Origin: Sambucus nigra
Taxonomy: Eukaryota; Streptophyta; Magnoliopsida; Dipsacales; Adoxaceae
NCBI GenBank assembly: GCA_949130495.1
Contig: OX422216.1
Coordinates: forward strand, 101,501,967 to 101,565,966
Direction of reading: 5' to 3'
DNA: 64,000 nucleotides
The notes under the pieces: generated by a model
The model's input: the letters and a program-made list of their open reading frames with translations, nothing else
Told to the model about the DNA's origin: nothing
Database searches by the model: none
Shown here: one piece after another, positions 1 to 11,896 of the stretch
Layout of the letters: each line of letters opens with the position of its first letter
Numbering within the stretch: position 1 is the first letter of the stretch
Made by a program: the position numbers and the translations under genes

Positions 1-413
1 TTACATCAACAGTGGGGTTTCTCATTGTAAAACTCTAGTAAGGTAATCCATTTATATACATCACTTAGCGCCTCTCTTCTACTTCTACATCTGAATCAAA
101 CCTTAATTCCATTGTTAATAAAGCCTCAAACCAAATGTAAACCTAGTTATTTCTGATTTGAACAAAATTAATTCCCTAATCCTTATATCGAGGTTGCCAT
201 AATTGAATTACTATTTGTCTTATATTTTGTTTTAATGCGGTTATGAAGGTGATGTTATCCCTATCTTGCAACCAAATGATTTATAATATTGGTGTTGTAA
301 CATGAGTCAATATTAAAATTTTATGTTTTTATACATTGATATGATGTTCTCAAAATTACCTTAGGCTCCGTTCTTCCTTTCTCTAAATATAAGTTAAAAT
401 TCGAACCAAAATG
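1..413. other. Flanking DNA left of the nested stack
   Basis: No reading frame, RNA gene or repeat boundary that I can support. It is AT-rich and ends at the putative TSD TGAAC (414-418) of the Copia element RE1. The bases right of RE1 (48591-48595, TAAAC) differ from this by one base, so this stretch and 48596 onward probably were contiguous before RE1 inserted. Confidence 0.5.
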
Positions 414-418
414 TGAAC

Positions 419-1600
419 TGTAAGGATAAATTTTCTAATTGAGTCAATTTGTTTGTATTGGACTTATTTTGTGTTTGGACAAAACTTGTTTGAGTCCTAG
501 TTTAGGATTTGAGTTGTTTATCCTTCAAGCCTATGATGTGTTATTGAAGACTGTATCAGCCAAGATAAACCTACATCGAGCCGAGTTTCATCTTGAACAT
601 CCGAAGGACCTCAATGAGGTATGAATGTATATTTATGTTTGATCCCTAGATTTGGTTTGGGGTACTATTTTCTAAAAAAAAAATTAACTGCTTTAAAACT
701 TATTTTTTAGAAAGAAAAAAATTCCAAGTACTTCTAACGACATTAAGAATGTCATTCCAATGAGATGTTTAACCTCTTTAGAACCAAGGATCCAACGAAA
801 CTTCAAATGACCATTTTTAAGTCTACTCAGGTTTGGTATTGAATATATCGTTAGATGCTGGTTCGAATGAGGTGAGGCTATTTTCAATGTTGAGATTTTC
901 ATTAATCTTTTTCATCCTTATCTTGTTTTTGCAAAACCTCCTATAAATAGGAGTGTGGAGAAGCATTTTACTTAGAGATGTTTTCATGACTTTTGAGCTC
1001 CCAAACTCTTCTAAAAATCTCTTCGTGTTTATATGATCTTTTAGGATCAGTTTCTAAAACTCAAACCCTATTTATACGCAACTTTGAGATCAGTAATCAT
1101 TCATATGTCTATTTGAGATTTCATTTGCTCTACATCAAAGTGGTTTGCTCAATCTTTGAAGAGTGTTTCCAGTGGTGGATATCGCGTTTGTATTGTGCAA
1201 TGGCTGGACTGGTCACGAGACAAGTAAGATCAGTGAGATACAAAGATGTAGGAAAGAACTTGTATTGTGTGGTTATTGCAAGGCATACAACAATGGCTAC
1301 GAAGAAGGTGACAAAGTATGAAAGCGTCAAGGCTTGAAGGCATTTAGTATGTTAGTAAGTCTAATTTCTCCTTGTATATAGACCTATATCTTAGTGGACT
1401 TGTGTGGCAGGACCATCTAAGGTTTTTTCCATTTTGGTTTTTCCTCATACATCACAATGTTGTGGTTTGCTATTGACTAAAATAGGCAAACTATTTTAAC
1501 ACAACACTTGTGGTTTTTAAATTGGTGCAACGTTTTATTAACTGTGAAAATTAAAATTGGTGATGTTTTCATAAAAATCCTAGGTCACTAGCATTTTTCA
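419..1600 (+). repeat. 5' LTR of RE1 (Copia)
   Basis: About 1182 bp, from TGTAAGG to ...TTTTTCA just before the PBS. A TATA box, TATAAATAG, lies at 942-950, about 520 bp into the LTR, so transcription likely starts near 970-980. The LTR also holds Ser/Phe-type short frames that are not conserved in the 3' LTR, so I do not treat these as genes. The partner LTR at 47313-48590 is about 100 bp longer and differs at many sites. Confidence 0.85.
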
Positions 1601-1603
1601 AAT

Positions 1604-1615
1604 TGGTATCAGAGC
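1604..1615 (+). other. PBS of RE1 (initiator tRNA-Met)
   Basis: TGGTATCAGAGC lies three bases after the 5' LTR. It is complementary to the 3' end of plant initiator tRNA-Met, the usual minus-strand primer of many plant Copia and Ty3 elements. Confidence 0.9.
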
Positions 1616-1707
1616 AGGTACGCTTAGTTATCATGTTGTTTCATCATTTTATATCGCTTTTAGGGTTGTTTGTTTGTCTCTCTCCTGTTATTTGTTTATT
1701 TCTCTCG

Positions 1708-2604
1708 ATGGGTCATCATAGTGTTAAGTCAATCGAAGTCTCGAGTGATGAGGATGATTTTGATATTTAAGAGGAGTTTAATGAACTTTATAACCACGCT
1801 AATAGATTATCTAAGTTGAATTTGAAAATTGAAAAAATGATCTTAAAAAAGAGAATTTGTGCTTAAAAGGTAATAATTAATTTTTGCAAGATATTCAAAC
1901 TCAATGCGACATTCTGTTTTATAAGCTCGAGGGCATGAAACGCTATTTTTAATAGTTATAAGTGTCCAAGAAAGAGAGTGAGGCTAGAGTCCATGTTTTA
2001 GAGAATGAATTAAAGGACTCTAATGTTTCTAGGGTGAAAGAACATGCCTCAAAGGATAATGATAAACTAATGGATCATTTGAAGGCACATGAAAAGACTC
2101 TTAGAGATAAATTCTCTTACATTGAGGGGGAGAGATAACCTTCTAAGAATGACTGAAAATATAAATAAGGAGTCCCTTAACTTTGAAGAGTCTAAATTTT
2201 TTCTTGAGTTTAGGAGTTTGAATCTTGAAGATGATTTAAGAGGCTCGAGTAGTGATGGTATTGGCTTCATTAATCCAAATACTTTCGCTGCTAAAGCCAA
2301 GACCACGTGTTTAAGAGTGTCAACCATTGCCCAGGACGTTATAAAAGGTAAACACAAAGGTCATTTTCCTCATGCTTACATATGTTTGCATTGTGGTTGG
2401 AAAGGTCACCTTAGGATGTTTTGCTTTGATCTTAGAAAAGGTCTTAATAAGTCTAGATGTAGTGTCACCATGGTTCCCAAATCTCTATGCATTATATATT
2501 CATCTATTTGGGTTGAAAAATCCATTTTAGAGGAGTTAAATGTTAGACTAGATAATTCTCGCATGCTTGCACGTGACTCTTCACATGCTATATCTTATGG
2601 GTGA
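1708..2604 (+). pseudogene. Copia gag remnant of RE1
   Basis: The likely start is ATG 1708 (protein start MGHHSVKS), shortly after the PBS. The frame is soon closed by stops near 1768 and again in the 1860-2080 region. From 2089 an open stretch of 171 codons remains. Around 2380-2425 it encodes a CCHC zinc knuckle, CLHCGWKGHLRMFC, as in the nucleocapsid part of Copia gag. The acidic, lysine-rich, partly coiled-coil-like N-terminal half fits Sirevirus-type gag. Gag would package element RNA into cytoplasmic particles. No pol follows: after 2604 the sequence is AT-rich and non-coding. RE10 is interrupted by RE11 just before the equivalent place, so the missing pol cannot be checked there. Confidence 0.7.
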
Positions 2605-2822
2605 TTGCTTGCATGTTTTTCATACACTAGATTTTTTGCTTTAATGTTATATGTTTTGTCTAGTTGGATAATGTGTTTATCTTTTGTATTTTGATTTTTC
2701 TTTTATATGTTCTTTATGAGAAAAATACAAAAAGATTTTTTTTTGAATCATTTTCTTTTGTGAATTTTTTTAAAAAAGACAAAAAAGATTTTTTTATGTG
2801 TAGTTTGGTTTTACACATATTG
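2605..2822 (+). other. RE1 interior, non-coding, split by RE2
   Basis: AT-rich sequence with long T and A runs. Its minus-strand counterpart is about 62200-62520 in RE10. The join 2822/35760 reads through continuously in RE10, which proves RE2 inserted here. Positions 2818-2822 are the left TSD (TATTG) of RE2. I see no protein frame. Confidence 0.75.
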
Positions 2823-4008
2823 TGTAATACCCATGCCCAATATTTTATTATTTTTTTGACGTAAGATGTAGTAATATGGATACCCTTGGAATTAGATCAT
2901 TATAATTGGCTTTATATCTACATTTCATTATTTTTGGAGTCTTGATGATAATTATTGGAAGCTCTTGAGTAAAATTAGAAAAATGGAAAATTTGTGGTTC
3001 GAACGAGTTGAGGGTCATTAGAACAAAATTCTTATTTCATTCGAACGAAGATGGGTGGTTTGAACGAGAGTCACTAGTCGTTCAAAGTAGAAGTAGAACG
3101 AGGTCCCACTGTTTGAATTCGTTAGAAGGCCGTTCAAAGGTCTAATCGAATGAGAGGCCATTCTTGTTCGAATGAGGTCCCATTCTCATTTGAACGATAT
3201 TTAAAAATTGAGGTCTGCAGATTTGGGGAGTGCTGTCAACTTTCTGGTCATTAGATTAAGACACGTGTCAAGCTCCTATAGCAACAGATAAATCTGTGAG
3301 CATTTTAAGGATTTTCCCCAAAGGGGTTTGGGTATTTAAGGATTTCTATGGCCTTTGGGGGCTCATTTTCCATCAGATTTTCATTCTCTCTCTAAGCTCT
3401 CTAGAACTTACATGGAGTCCAACCACCATCCCAAGCCAAGAACCACCACCCCTCTACCTTGAACCACCCCATTCATATCATATTACATAATGTTTATGCA
3501 CATAGAACCCCTGTACATAATTTCTTAAGCAAGATAAAGATTTATGGAGATGTTGTTAGGGGTTTTGAAGAAGATAAAGAAGTAGAAATTAATGGATTTT
3601 GAAGGGGTTTTCTTGGATCTTTCATGGAGATAATCTTTGTAGATCTAGGCCGTCTCCTTGAGGACACATTAGGATGTATGGGTTACTATCATCTTCCCTT
3701 TAATCTAACCATTTTAGAGTTCCATTTCATGTGGGAAAACTCTATGTTATTAGTATTTAATTTTGCTTATGGAGTTTAAGAGTGGGATGTATATATGGTT
3801 CAAGAATGGAGTTTCTCAAGAGTTACGAAAATGGGCTTGCAAATGGGTTTCAATGATTTTGAGTAAAAGACGTATTCCAAGAAAACCTGATAATAAACAT
3901 TTTTTTTAAATAAAAATGTTGGAAGAATGTTACTTATTGGGAATAATTTATGATTTAATGTTTCAAAGTTTTCTTGAGAAAAAATAGGATTTTTGGTATA
4001 AGTGGACA
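2823..4008 (+). repeat. Truncated 5' LTR of RE2
   Basis: Aligns by eye with 23071 to about 24298. The homology ends near 4008-4010 and the last ~1.75 kb of the LTR and the PBS are gone. It contains a cluster of TTCGAACGA-like short palindromic motifs at about 2997-3190, also present in the 3' LTR at about 23255-23450. Confidence 0.8.
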
Positions 4009-5443
4009 TAAGAGTGAACTCTAGATATGTTACGTATTCAAGGATGATGGTTGAGGAGACTTAGGAGTGAACTCTAGATAGTCTTCCATGCCAGGGTTTT
4101 AGAAGTTATGGTGCAACTTCAAGGAATAGGAACTTTAATGATGTCGGCGATGTAGGCCTAAAAATTTATGGGTTGTATGCGACGTCCTATATCCTTCCAG
4201 AATCCTTAGTAGTGTTAGTTTGTGATTTAGTGCATGGCCTGGGATCACAGCCGTTGGAAGAAAGATAAGATTGTTGTCTAAGTGTAATGTTTGTTTTATT
4301 GGCTTAATTAATGGTTGGGTGTGAGGTAATCATAGTGTGAGTGTGATTTAAAGACATCTTGGAGTGTCCGTAGGACTAATTGTGTATGACGTCTCGACTT
4401 TTGTGATGTCTTAATATGTTTAATGGTTAAGGTGCACCATATGTATAGGCTTGTAGACTAGTGTCTTTGTGAGAACCTAGTAATCGCGATGTGGGTATTG
4501 AGAAGTTTATAGAGTGCACCTATGATGAGAAAGTCATGGACGATGAAATCTTGTTAGGTTTGAGGACTTTTACGTGGAGTATGTTTGGTGTTCCTAGGTA
4601 ACTAGTTAAGTCCGATATTAGAAAGTGCTAGTGTCCTGGTGAAGGTCAGGTAATGACCTCAGGTTGTTGGTCAAGGTCTAAAGGAGTCGAATAATGTACG
4701 TGTCGAGTGTTCTCATCCGAATTGGCGCATATGGGTGATGTAGCCTTCTAAGAGAAATTAAGATCTTATGTTGTGAGTGGACCTGATGCCCGGGCATCAT
4801 CGAATGACTAGTGTAAGTTATGTGACACTTGATTTTTAGGAGTACTAGGAAATATACCCGGGACTTAGATTGATGATGTCATATGGAGACTTGAAAGTGG
4901 CACCCCAAAAATGGGGGATATCGAAGCATGATTAGAATGTTGGCATGTATCGACGGTATAAGTTAGGATAGCCCTAGTAAGGTAGGGACTAGTTATTGGC
5001 ACGTATTGCCAAGTTGGTACAGATTAGAAGATGTAGCCCCGTGTGGTATCCACAACCCTTAGAATGGTAATAACGACCGGTGTGGCCTCGGAAATAAGAT
5101 CAATGTTAACCTTGTGTGGTCGAAGGTTAATTATAAGGAGTATGTTTTACTTAACAGGGTTCTTCCTAAGGAGCCATTGGGATGTGATCACAGTATGACA
5201 ATGACCTAGGTGTGTTAAGTAGGTTACGATGTCACTATATATGTGGACAAGGTCGGATTATATAGAGGCATTAGGCATTTGCAAACCGGAGTGGTTTATG
5301 CGTGTCAAGGATGTGAGGGGGAGAGCCTTACTCCTAAGGAGGGAAGTATGACATTTGACTTTACAGAGAACAACAGGTTCATACATTGCTTTCGTCTTGT
5401 GAGAATGAATGTTGCGATTCGATTCGTCACGGTTAGTGACTTG
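4009..5443. other. RE2 interior, unrecognised non-coding
   Basis: No frame longer than about 60 codons and no retroviral motif that I can see on either strand. It opens with a 16-bp direct repeat, GAGTGAACTCTAGATA, at 4012-4027 and 4065-4080, exactly where the LTR homology stops. Probably decayed pol or a 3' untranslated interior of RE2. Confidence 0.5.
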
Positions 5444-5954
5444 AGGCCTCTACACGGATCGAATTCGGACCGGATCAAGCAAATCCAATCCATATTCGTT
5501 TATGTTAAACGGATTTGGATCCGGTCCGATTATCTGATAGATTATTTTTCATTTATTTTTATAATAATTTTCATTAAAATAAATAAATAATGATATGTCA
5601 AAACATATACTTTTGACCACTTGATTTGCAACATTTTAATTTTCAACTTAAGAGTCGTGTGTATGTGTGTCTTTTTCCTTTTATATGAGAAATAATTTTT
5701 TTATATAATATTATAACTATTATAATATATATTTCAAATATTTTTAAATACAATATATATTAATTAAAAGTATATTATATATAATTTATATATATATATA
5801 TATATTAAAAATATTAATCGGATCGGAATATTAAAGGATCGGAGTATATGAATCCAAATTCGCTCCATTTAAGGTAATCTGGTAATCAAATAGGAATGAT
5901 CCAAATCCACTTAAATGGGTCGGATTTGGATAAAATTCGATCCATTAAAAAGCC
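5444..5954. mobile_element. Possible small non-autonomous DNA transposon (MITE-like)
   Basis: The left end begins AGGCCTCTACACGGATCGAAT. The reverse complement of the right end begins AGGCTTTTTAATGGATCGAAT, so the ends are imperfect inverted repeats with a shared GGATCGAAT block. Further GGATCGGA/TCCGATC-type words lie inside the ends, with an AT-rich centre including a TA run near 5790-5808. This fits a short hAT-like or other MITE of about 510 bp. I found no convincing TSD, so the boundaries and class are uncertain. It is a guest in RE2. Confidence 0.4.
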
Positions 5955-6773
5955 TATATGGTTAGGTCAGTACCAGTGAGGATGTCTGGGAGGAGGAGTA
6001 AACGTCGAAGCAGGCAGTGTAGGTTTTCTTCCCATAAAACATAATCTGACGCATACGAATGGGATTCTATCCTAATGGTTGTCTGTTCCTTTGATTCTTG
6101 TGCCTGTATCCCTTTCGATTTCGGCCGAGGATTGGTATTCCCATGACTATGGTAGCTCGAATTTGTACCATATTATGGTACGGTGCAGTTGGGCCTAGTA
6201 GAGTGTAGGTAGACCTGGCATGGTCAATGCAGCATGGTAACTAGGTGCACCCCTATTTGAGGTATTCTTACTATTGAAAAAAGTTCAATGTACATGTGTC
6301 TGTGCTTTGGGCCGCACAATTTGTCCATAGTAATTATTTTCCTTGGGATTAACGACCTTACAACTGGCCGGCATGGCAGCCAGTGGCTATGGTTGTAAAG
6401 AGAGGGATGATGACTTGAGGACATTATATAGTATTAGAACTCGAGGAAACTTAGCACACAGTGTTACTTTGCCACGATGAGTGGTTTGGTGTAATACTCG
6501 AGTGAGTGCTCTAAGTGAGAGGCCTAGAGCAATACTAGGGTCATCAGAGTGACGCAGCGGAATGTGTCAACCGAGTGCGTGATGATGATTTGGTTGGTGT
6601 GTTGCTCCACGGAGTGAGTGACTTATGATATGAGGTTAGCATCAAGCTTAAATGAGATTATGGGGTCATCGTTACCCGAGGATTTAAGGAAACTTAAAAT
6701 GTGTGTTTTTAAATTTGAGATGGTCCTTGACAATGCATTGGATGATTGGTTATGTTACAGTTCACTCTTGGGT
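5955..6773. other. RE2 interior, unrecognised non-coding
   Basis: No supported gene. Short frames here are not conserved elsewhere in the window. It ends at the left TSD (TGGGT, 6769-6773) of the solo LTR RE3. Confidence 0.5.
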
Positions 6774-8422
6774 TGTAACACCAATTAGTATTTATAATTT
6801 AATTAATTCGAGTATTTTTATATTACACGTTTGCCGTAATTTAATTGAATTATTATGTTGTTATTTAAAATATTAATTGGGAGAGATAATGATTAATATT
6901 TATGCAATATAATTACTAAGTGAATAGTAAATGATCATTTCACATCATAGCGAGTGATAGTGATGTGGCAGTGTTTTACCTCTACCGAGGGCCGCATGTA
7001 AACTATATAATATCGAGATAGGAAATTATTTTAGGGTGACTCGGATGGCAATTTTGAGGTCACGGTTGGTTCCGTAAGGGTCAAGATAGTCAAAATAGTG
7101 TACCCGGGGTTAGTAATTTTTTCCCGGGGCCTTTTTAGTCATAACCGAGCACACATGGGTGTGTTCGGGTCATTTGGGCTTGGATCATTATCCTAATTTG
7201 GGATTAGGAGTTTTAAACCTAGGTTTTGGAATTAGAGGCACCATAACTCATATTGAAAACCCTAGAAATTGAGAGAAAAGAGAAGGAAGAAAAATAGGGG
7301 ACTTTAGAGATTTAATTTAAGGAGGAATTGAAGGTACTTTGTCAGATTCATTGTCTCCTACGTGAAATCAGACCCAACGAATCCAATAAGACAAGTAATT
7401 AACTTGCTTCTGAATTTTATTTGCAAAAACTCATGTTCATATCATGGTAGGTGTAGACAAACTCATTTTGGGGAGGGTTATCATTTGCTAAAATGGGTAT
7501 TTGGGGATTTAGGCATTTGATGCGAAAATATATGCTAAATTAATGATGGGATGATATCATATGTTATTGAAATCTGAATTTGAGTCGAAATCCAGTAACT
7601 AATCTCATTTAATTTGGAGTATAGAATCGGATTGAATGAAGAATTTGAATAAAAGTTAGAAAATCCAATTCGTGGATTAATTAATTTAAGTGGGAATCAT
7701 TCATGTTTAATGATGTATTTGATGATTATAAAATGTTGGAAACATGTATTAACCATTGAGTATGTTTGTATTGAGTTTTGAGATAAATCCATGGAGGTTT
7801 GGGTGAACAAAAATGGAAGAAAATGATTGGGGAAGATAAAGTTTGCCAGAATCAAAACTATGTCATTTTAATTGACAGGCAAATCGTTTCTCCCCCTGGA
7901 TGAACCGGTTCAGTGTATCTACTTGTTCAAAACATGGAATTGTAGGTCTTTTTGTTACTAGCGTGTGGGCGCCGACCTCGTATTTTTCTTATTTTTTTCA
8001 TTGATTATGAATTTATTACGGAAGGTTGTCTAAGACCAAAATCTTAGTGGAAAATCAAATTTGGATTATTTAGGGATGTCCGTAGATGAGTCCCGACTTT
8101 AAAAAATATTAAGGAACATTATTTTTACCTTGGAATTAGATGGGAATGAATCCAGGGTATGGATTTAGGAGTGTTTAGGATGAACAATACTCGAAAATAT
8201 ATGAACAAATTCGAAAGGGAATTTCGGATGAAATTAGGATACGAGCTGGATTGAGATTTGCTTAGTATCTTGAATAAAAATATGTTGTGATATATATAAA
8301 TGTAAGTTAATACTTATGGAATTAAGAGTCGGGAAATAGACTCGGAGATTAAGCTAGTGCTATTGGAGTTAGGAACGGGTTAGCCATATTTGATTTAATT
8401 ATATATATATACGGAAGATGTG

Positions 8423-8425
<3 letters not shown>

Positions 8426-8459
<34 letters not shown>
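8426..8459. repeat. TA microsatellite in RE3
   Basis: About 34 bp of alternating A and T within the solo LTR RE3. A similar run at 9755-9779 lies in RE4. Confidence 0.9.
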
Positions 8460-8463
<4 letters not shown>

Positions 8464-9528
8464 TTGTGTATTTTATGAATATCGGTGTGCATGATATTTA
8501 TATGAAAGCATACCCCTCTAGTGCTATCATCGGAGGTTGCGCGATGTGGGTGAATCCCCTGGCTAGTGAATAAAGGAAGAGTATAGTCCCCGGGTCATAT
8601 CGTCTGTTATTTTATTGTGGGATTTATTTTCGAGGTGAGACATTTTGGGTATGATTCGGTCTCATTCTCGAAGAAATATGATCACCTCCACTACGTTTGC
8701 GATATTTTTACCAAAGTTCGGTGTGAGCTAGTCCGGCTTGTGGTAATCGGGTTAGAGTGAGCATATCCGGGATATGATAGCATTATAGAGACAAACATCC
8801 GATGAGTTATTACTCGGGAGGATGGTTACTATACATGACATATGTATGAATGTTGTAGTATACTAGTACGTATATAATACGGGTAAATAATTACAGACGG
8901 GATAAATACATGAAGTGTGAATGTATTTTAGATATAACTAGTGTGAACGTTATATGATTGAGATGTATTTGCGATATAACTAGTGTGAGCGTTATATGAT
9001 TAATTAAAGTAGAAATGATTAAATAAGTTAATAAATAGAACAAATTATAAATCAAAGTAAGAAATACTCGAGTTATAGTAGGGTGATAGAAAGGTTGTAA
9101 CAAGACTAGTTAGGTGGGGTAGTATAACTAGTTGGGTTAGAAGGTCAACGTTAGGTGTGCACAATAGATGAGGGGTGAGTAATACCTCAAGAGAGTGCGA
9201 CACCCGCTTAAATATGAAGAGTATTAATGCATATTTAATTGTTGCATTTTAATTACTTGCTAAATATTTTTCAAATGGTTTTGGGCTCTGACCCGTGTCA
9301 AAATATGTTTTTCTAAAAATATTTTAGGTGTCCAGCCACAAGGATGCCAAGCTTGATGATTCATTCAAGGGATGCATAGTTGCAGCGTTGTCTAGGTTTG
9401 CATGACTTTGTGTAGACACTTCAGTTATTCATTCCTAGACTAGGTTGATGATTCAGTATTTTATTTGGGCATGTAGCCCCTTCAGATATTCAGTATTTGA
9501 GTTTATTGATTAAACTCTATGGATTCAG

Positions 9529-9754
9529 TGTGACACCCCGCCCAATTAAATATCGGGTGATCAGTCCTTTATCGAATTTAAAACAGAATGTTCGGTTGAT
9601 TCATTCTTAGCATCACTGTCGAAAACATAATAACCTTATTAACCACCTAATAATTAATTAAGCTAGTGTCAAAATATTTTCCTTTTTTCAATTTTCCAAA
9701 ACAAATCATTCATTTATTAAATCCAAGAATTTAAAATATAATCCATCCACCACA

Positions 9755-9786
<32 letters not shown>

Positions 9787-11660
9787 TAATATAGCACCCT
9801 AAGGTTAAACCTGTAGTGCATTGCATACTCTGCTATCATGTCCCGGTACATCTCATACTCCAATAAGGACTATCCGTTCGGAAATCTCCCACGGACCATA
9901 TACACAAAACACACATAGTGGCGGCGAACATAGTTCACATACCTATGGGTCACGCACATACTTGTGCTCCCATAGTCCTGACTTATCAACTCACAAATAA
10001 GTCTACACAGTCCTATGTTATGAGATATAAGTCAAATATACCCCCGAAGGTCACCCAGGATAAGACCGTCTCTACACCACCTCCCGCGATAGCAAGCAGC
10101 TAGGTATGTCATACACATAATATTAAGCATGTAATAGGTATCCACACATCCTATTAATATTTATAGGTATTCTCCCAACCATTTTGTATACTTACCATAC
10201 GTATTTCATTCTCATTATTACATATTTTATAGTATTAATAAATCACCAACTCTTTAGTAACTTCCGAATTAACTCTTCTTTCCAGATTAATTAAAGTATA
10301 AAACTCACATACTTCCTCATAGACCTGTTTCGTTTTGAATCTATTAACTGGAAATTTCTCTCACTCGAATAGACTGGAAAATTCCAAAACTTTCCCTAAG
10401 AATATTCCCAGAAATTCACCCTGTTGCTCGAACGAGATGGCAATGTCATTTGAGCGACTTCCATGTGTCGCTCGAGCGACTTTGAGCGAGATACCAATCT
10501 CGTTTGAACGACTTCACGCGACTTCGTGCGAGACCTACTGTTTCGTCCTCTACACAGAATTTCAGCATTTTTCCACCATTTTTAACCCTAAAACCTCTAG
10601 ATTGTCATCCCAAACTCCAACCAATCAGTCCCAAATCGAATCCTAACAATTACAAATGGATTCTAACATCCTAGAATCATCAAATCATTACGAGTTATTA
10701 AAGAAATAGGAAATCCCTAAATTAATTACTAAAACCCTAGTTCTTCAATTTCTTATTCAACAACACATGATTACCAGATTCGTTCTTCACATAAATTCAT
10801 CAAAACGTGATTTCTATCTTATATACATGAAGGGTTCAATCTAATTAATCTCAGATTCGAATCATACATCCTAAATCTCCAATTTTTCATCACTTTTATG
10901 AACAATATATATTTATATCATCCCTATACTAACATGAATATGATTAATTCTAATGAAAAGAAAGTAATAAACACTTGCCTCGAAATAGTCATCTGATTTC
11001 TTGACGTTGTTGGTATGGGTGTGTTCCTCTTGTTTCGATCTACACGATGGTGGTGATGGTTGTGCAAGGTGGTGCTAATTTGGGCCTTCCCTCTTGGAAT
11101 TTGTTCTCCCTCACACCTTCTATGGTCGTTCTTTACTTTCTGTATCTTTTAACCCTAATGGACTTCTCTTGAATGATAAAATAACTCCTAATTTTTGTCC
11201 ATTAATTAAACCCAAAAATACAATTTACCATAATGCCGTCTCGGGGCGCCGATTAGGACTAAAAGTGTCCCGACACCCAAACTATATACTCGGGTATACT
11301 ATCCTGACTATTTCGACCCTTCCGGACTCAACGGTGCACTCGAAATGACCATACGAGTTAGCAAAAATAATTAATCTTTTTATTCCATTAAATTAGTCCG
11401 ACACGACTCACACATGCGTCTGACTTAATTTACTAAACTGTCGTATTTCTTATTCTTTACAATTTATCGAAGTGTATAGTTTCATATTACATATCGCACA
11501 GTAATATTCAATCAATAAGTATTAACCCTTGGCACGTTAGTTAATATTTATTTCAAATCCAGATTAATTAACAATTAAATTCTCACATTTTAATTCAATT
11601 AATCCCACAATAATAATTAATTCCATAATTATTTAAATCATAAAAATGCGGGGTATTACA
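9529..11660 (-). mobile_element. RE4: solo LTR on the minus strand, inside RE3
   Basis: On the plus strand it runs TGTGACACCCCG...GGGGTATTACA. Read on the minus strand it starts TGTAATACCCC and ends GGGGTGTCACA, the same termini as the other Ty3 LTRs. The TSD TTCAG is exact at 9524-9528 and 11661-11665. The length is 2132 bp with no interior, so it is a solo LTR. A palindrome cluster lies at about 10427-10535, including TCGCTCGAGCGA at 10468-10479. Short frames inside (for example 9918-10103 and 10335-10646) have no family resemblance and I do not call them genes. Confidence 0.9.
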
Positions 11661-11896
11661 TTCAGTTTATTATTTCAGACTTGTAGTTGGATTTTATTAT
11701 TAGCAATCGATGGTTTATTAGATATTATTATTTATATATCTGTCGTGTGATGGTTTAGACTTGTGTGGATGATTTGGTTATTTAATTTTTATTCCGCATG
11801 TTGTTAAGTTAAATCAAAGATAAAATTTGGCATGAACTTAATTTAACATAGGTGGTTAGTAATTTAAAAAGTTATACAGTGATGCTAAGAATGAAC

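Noticed and set aside
5243..5590. 115-codon frame
   Set aside because: Its second half lies inside the candidate MITE and its first half in unrecognised RE2 interior, with no domain. Probably accidental.
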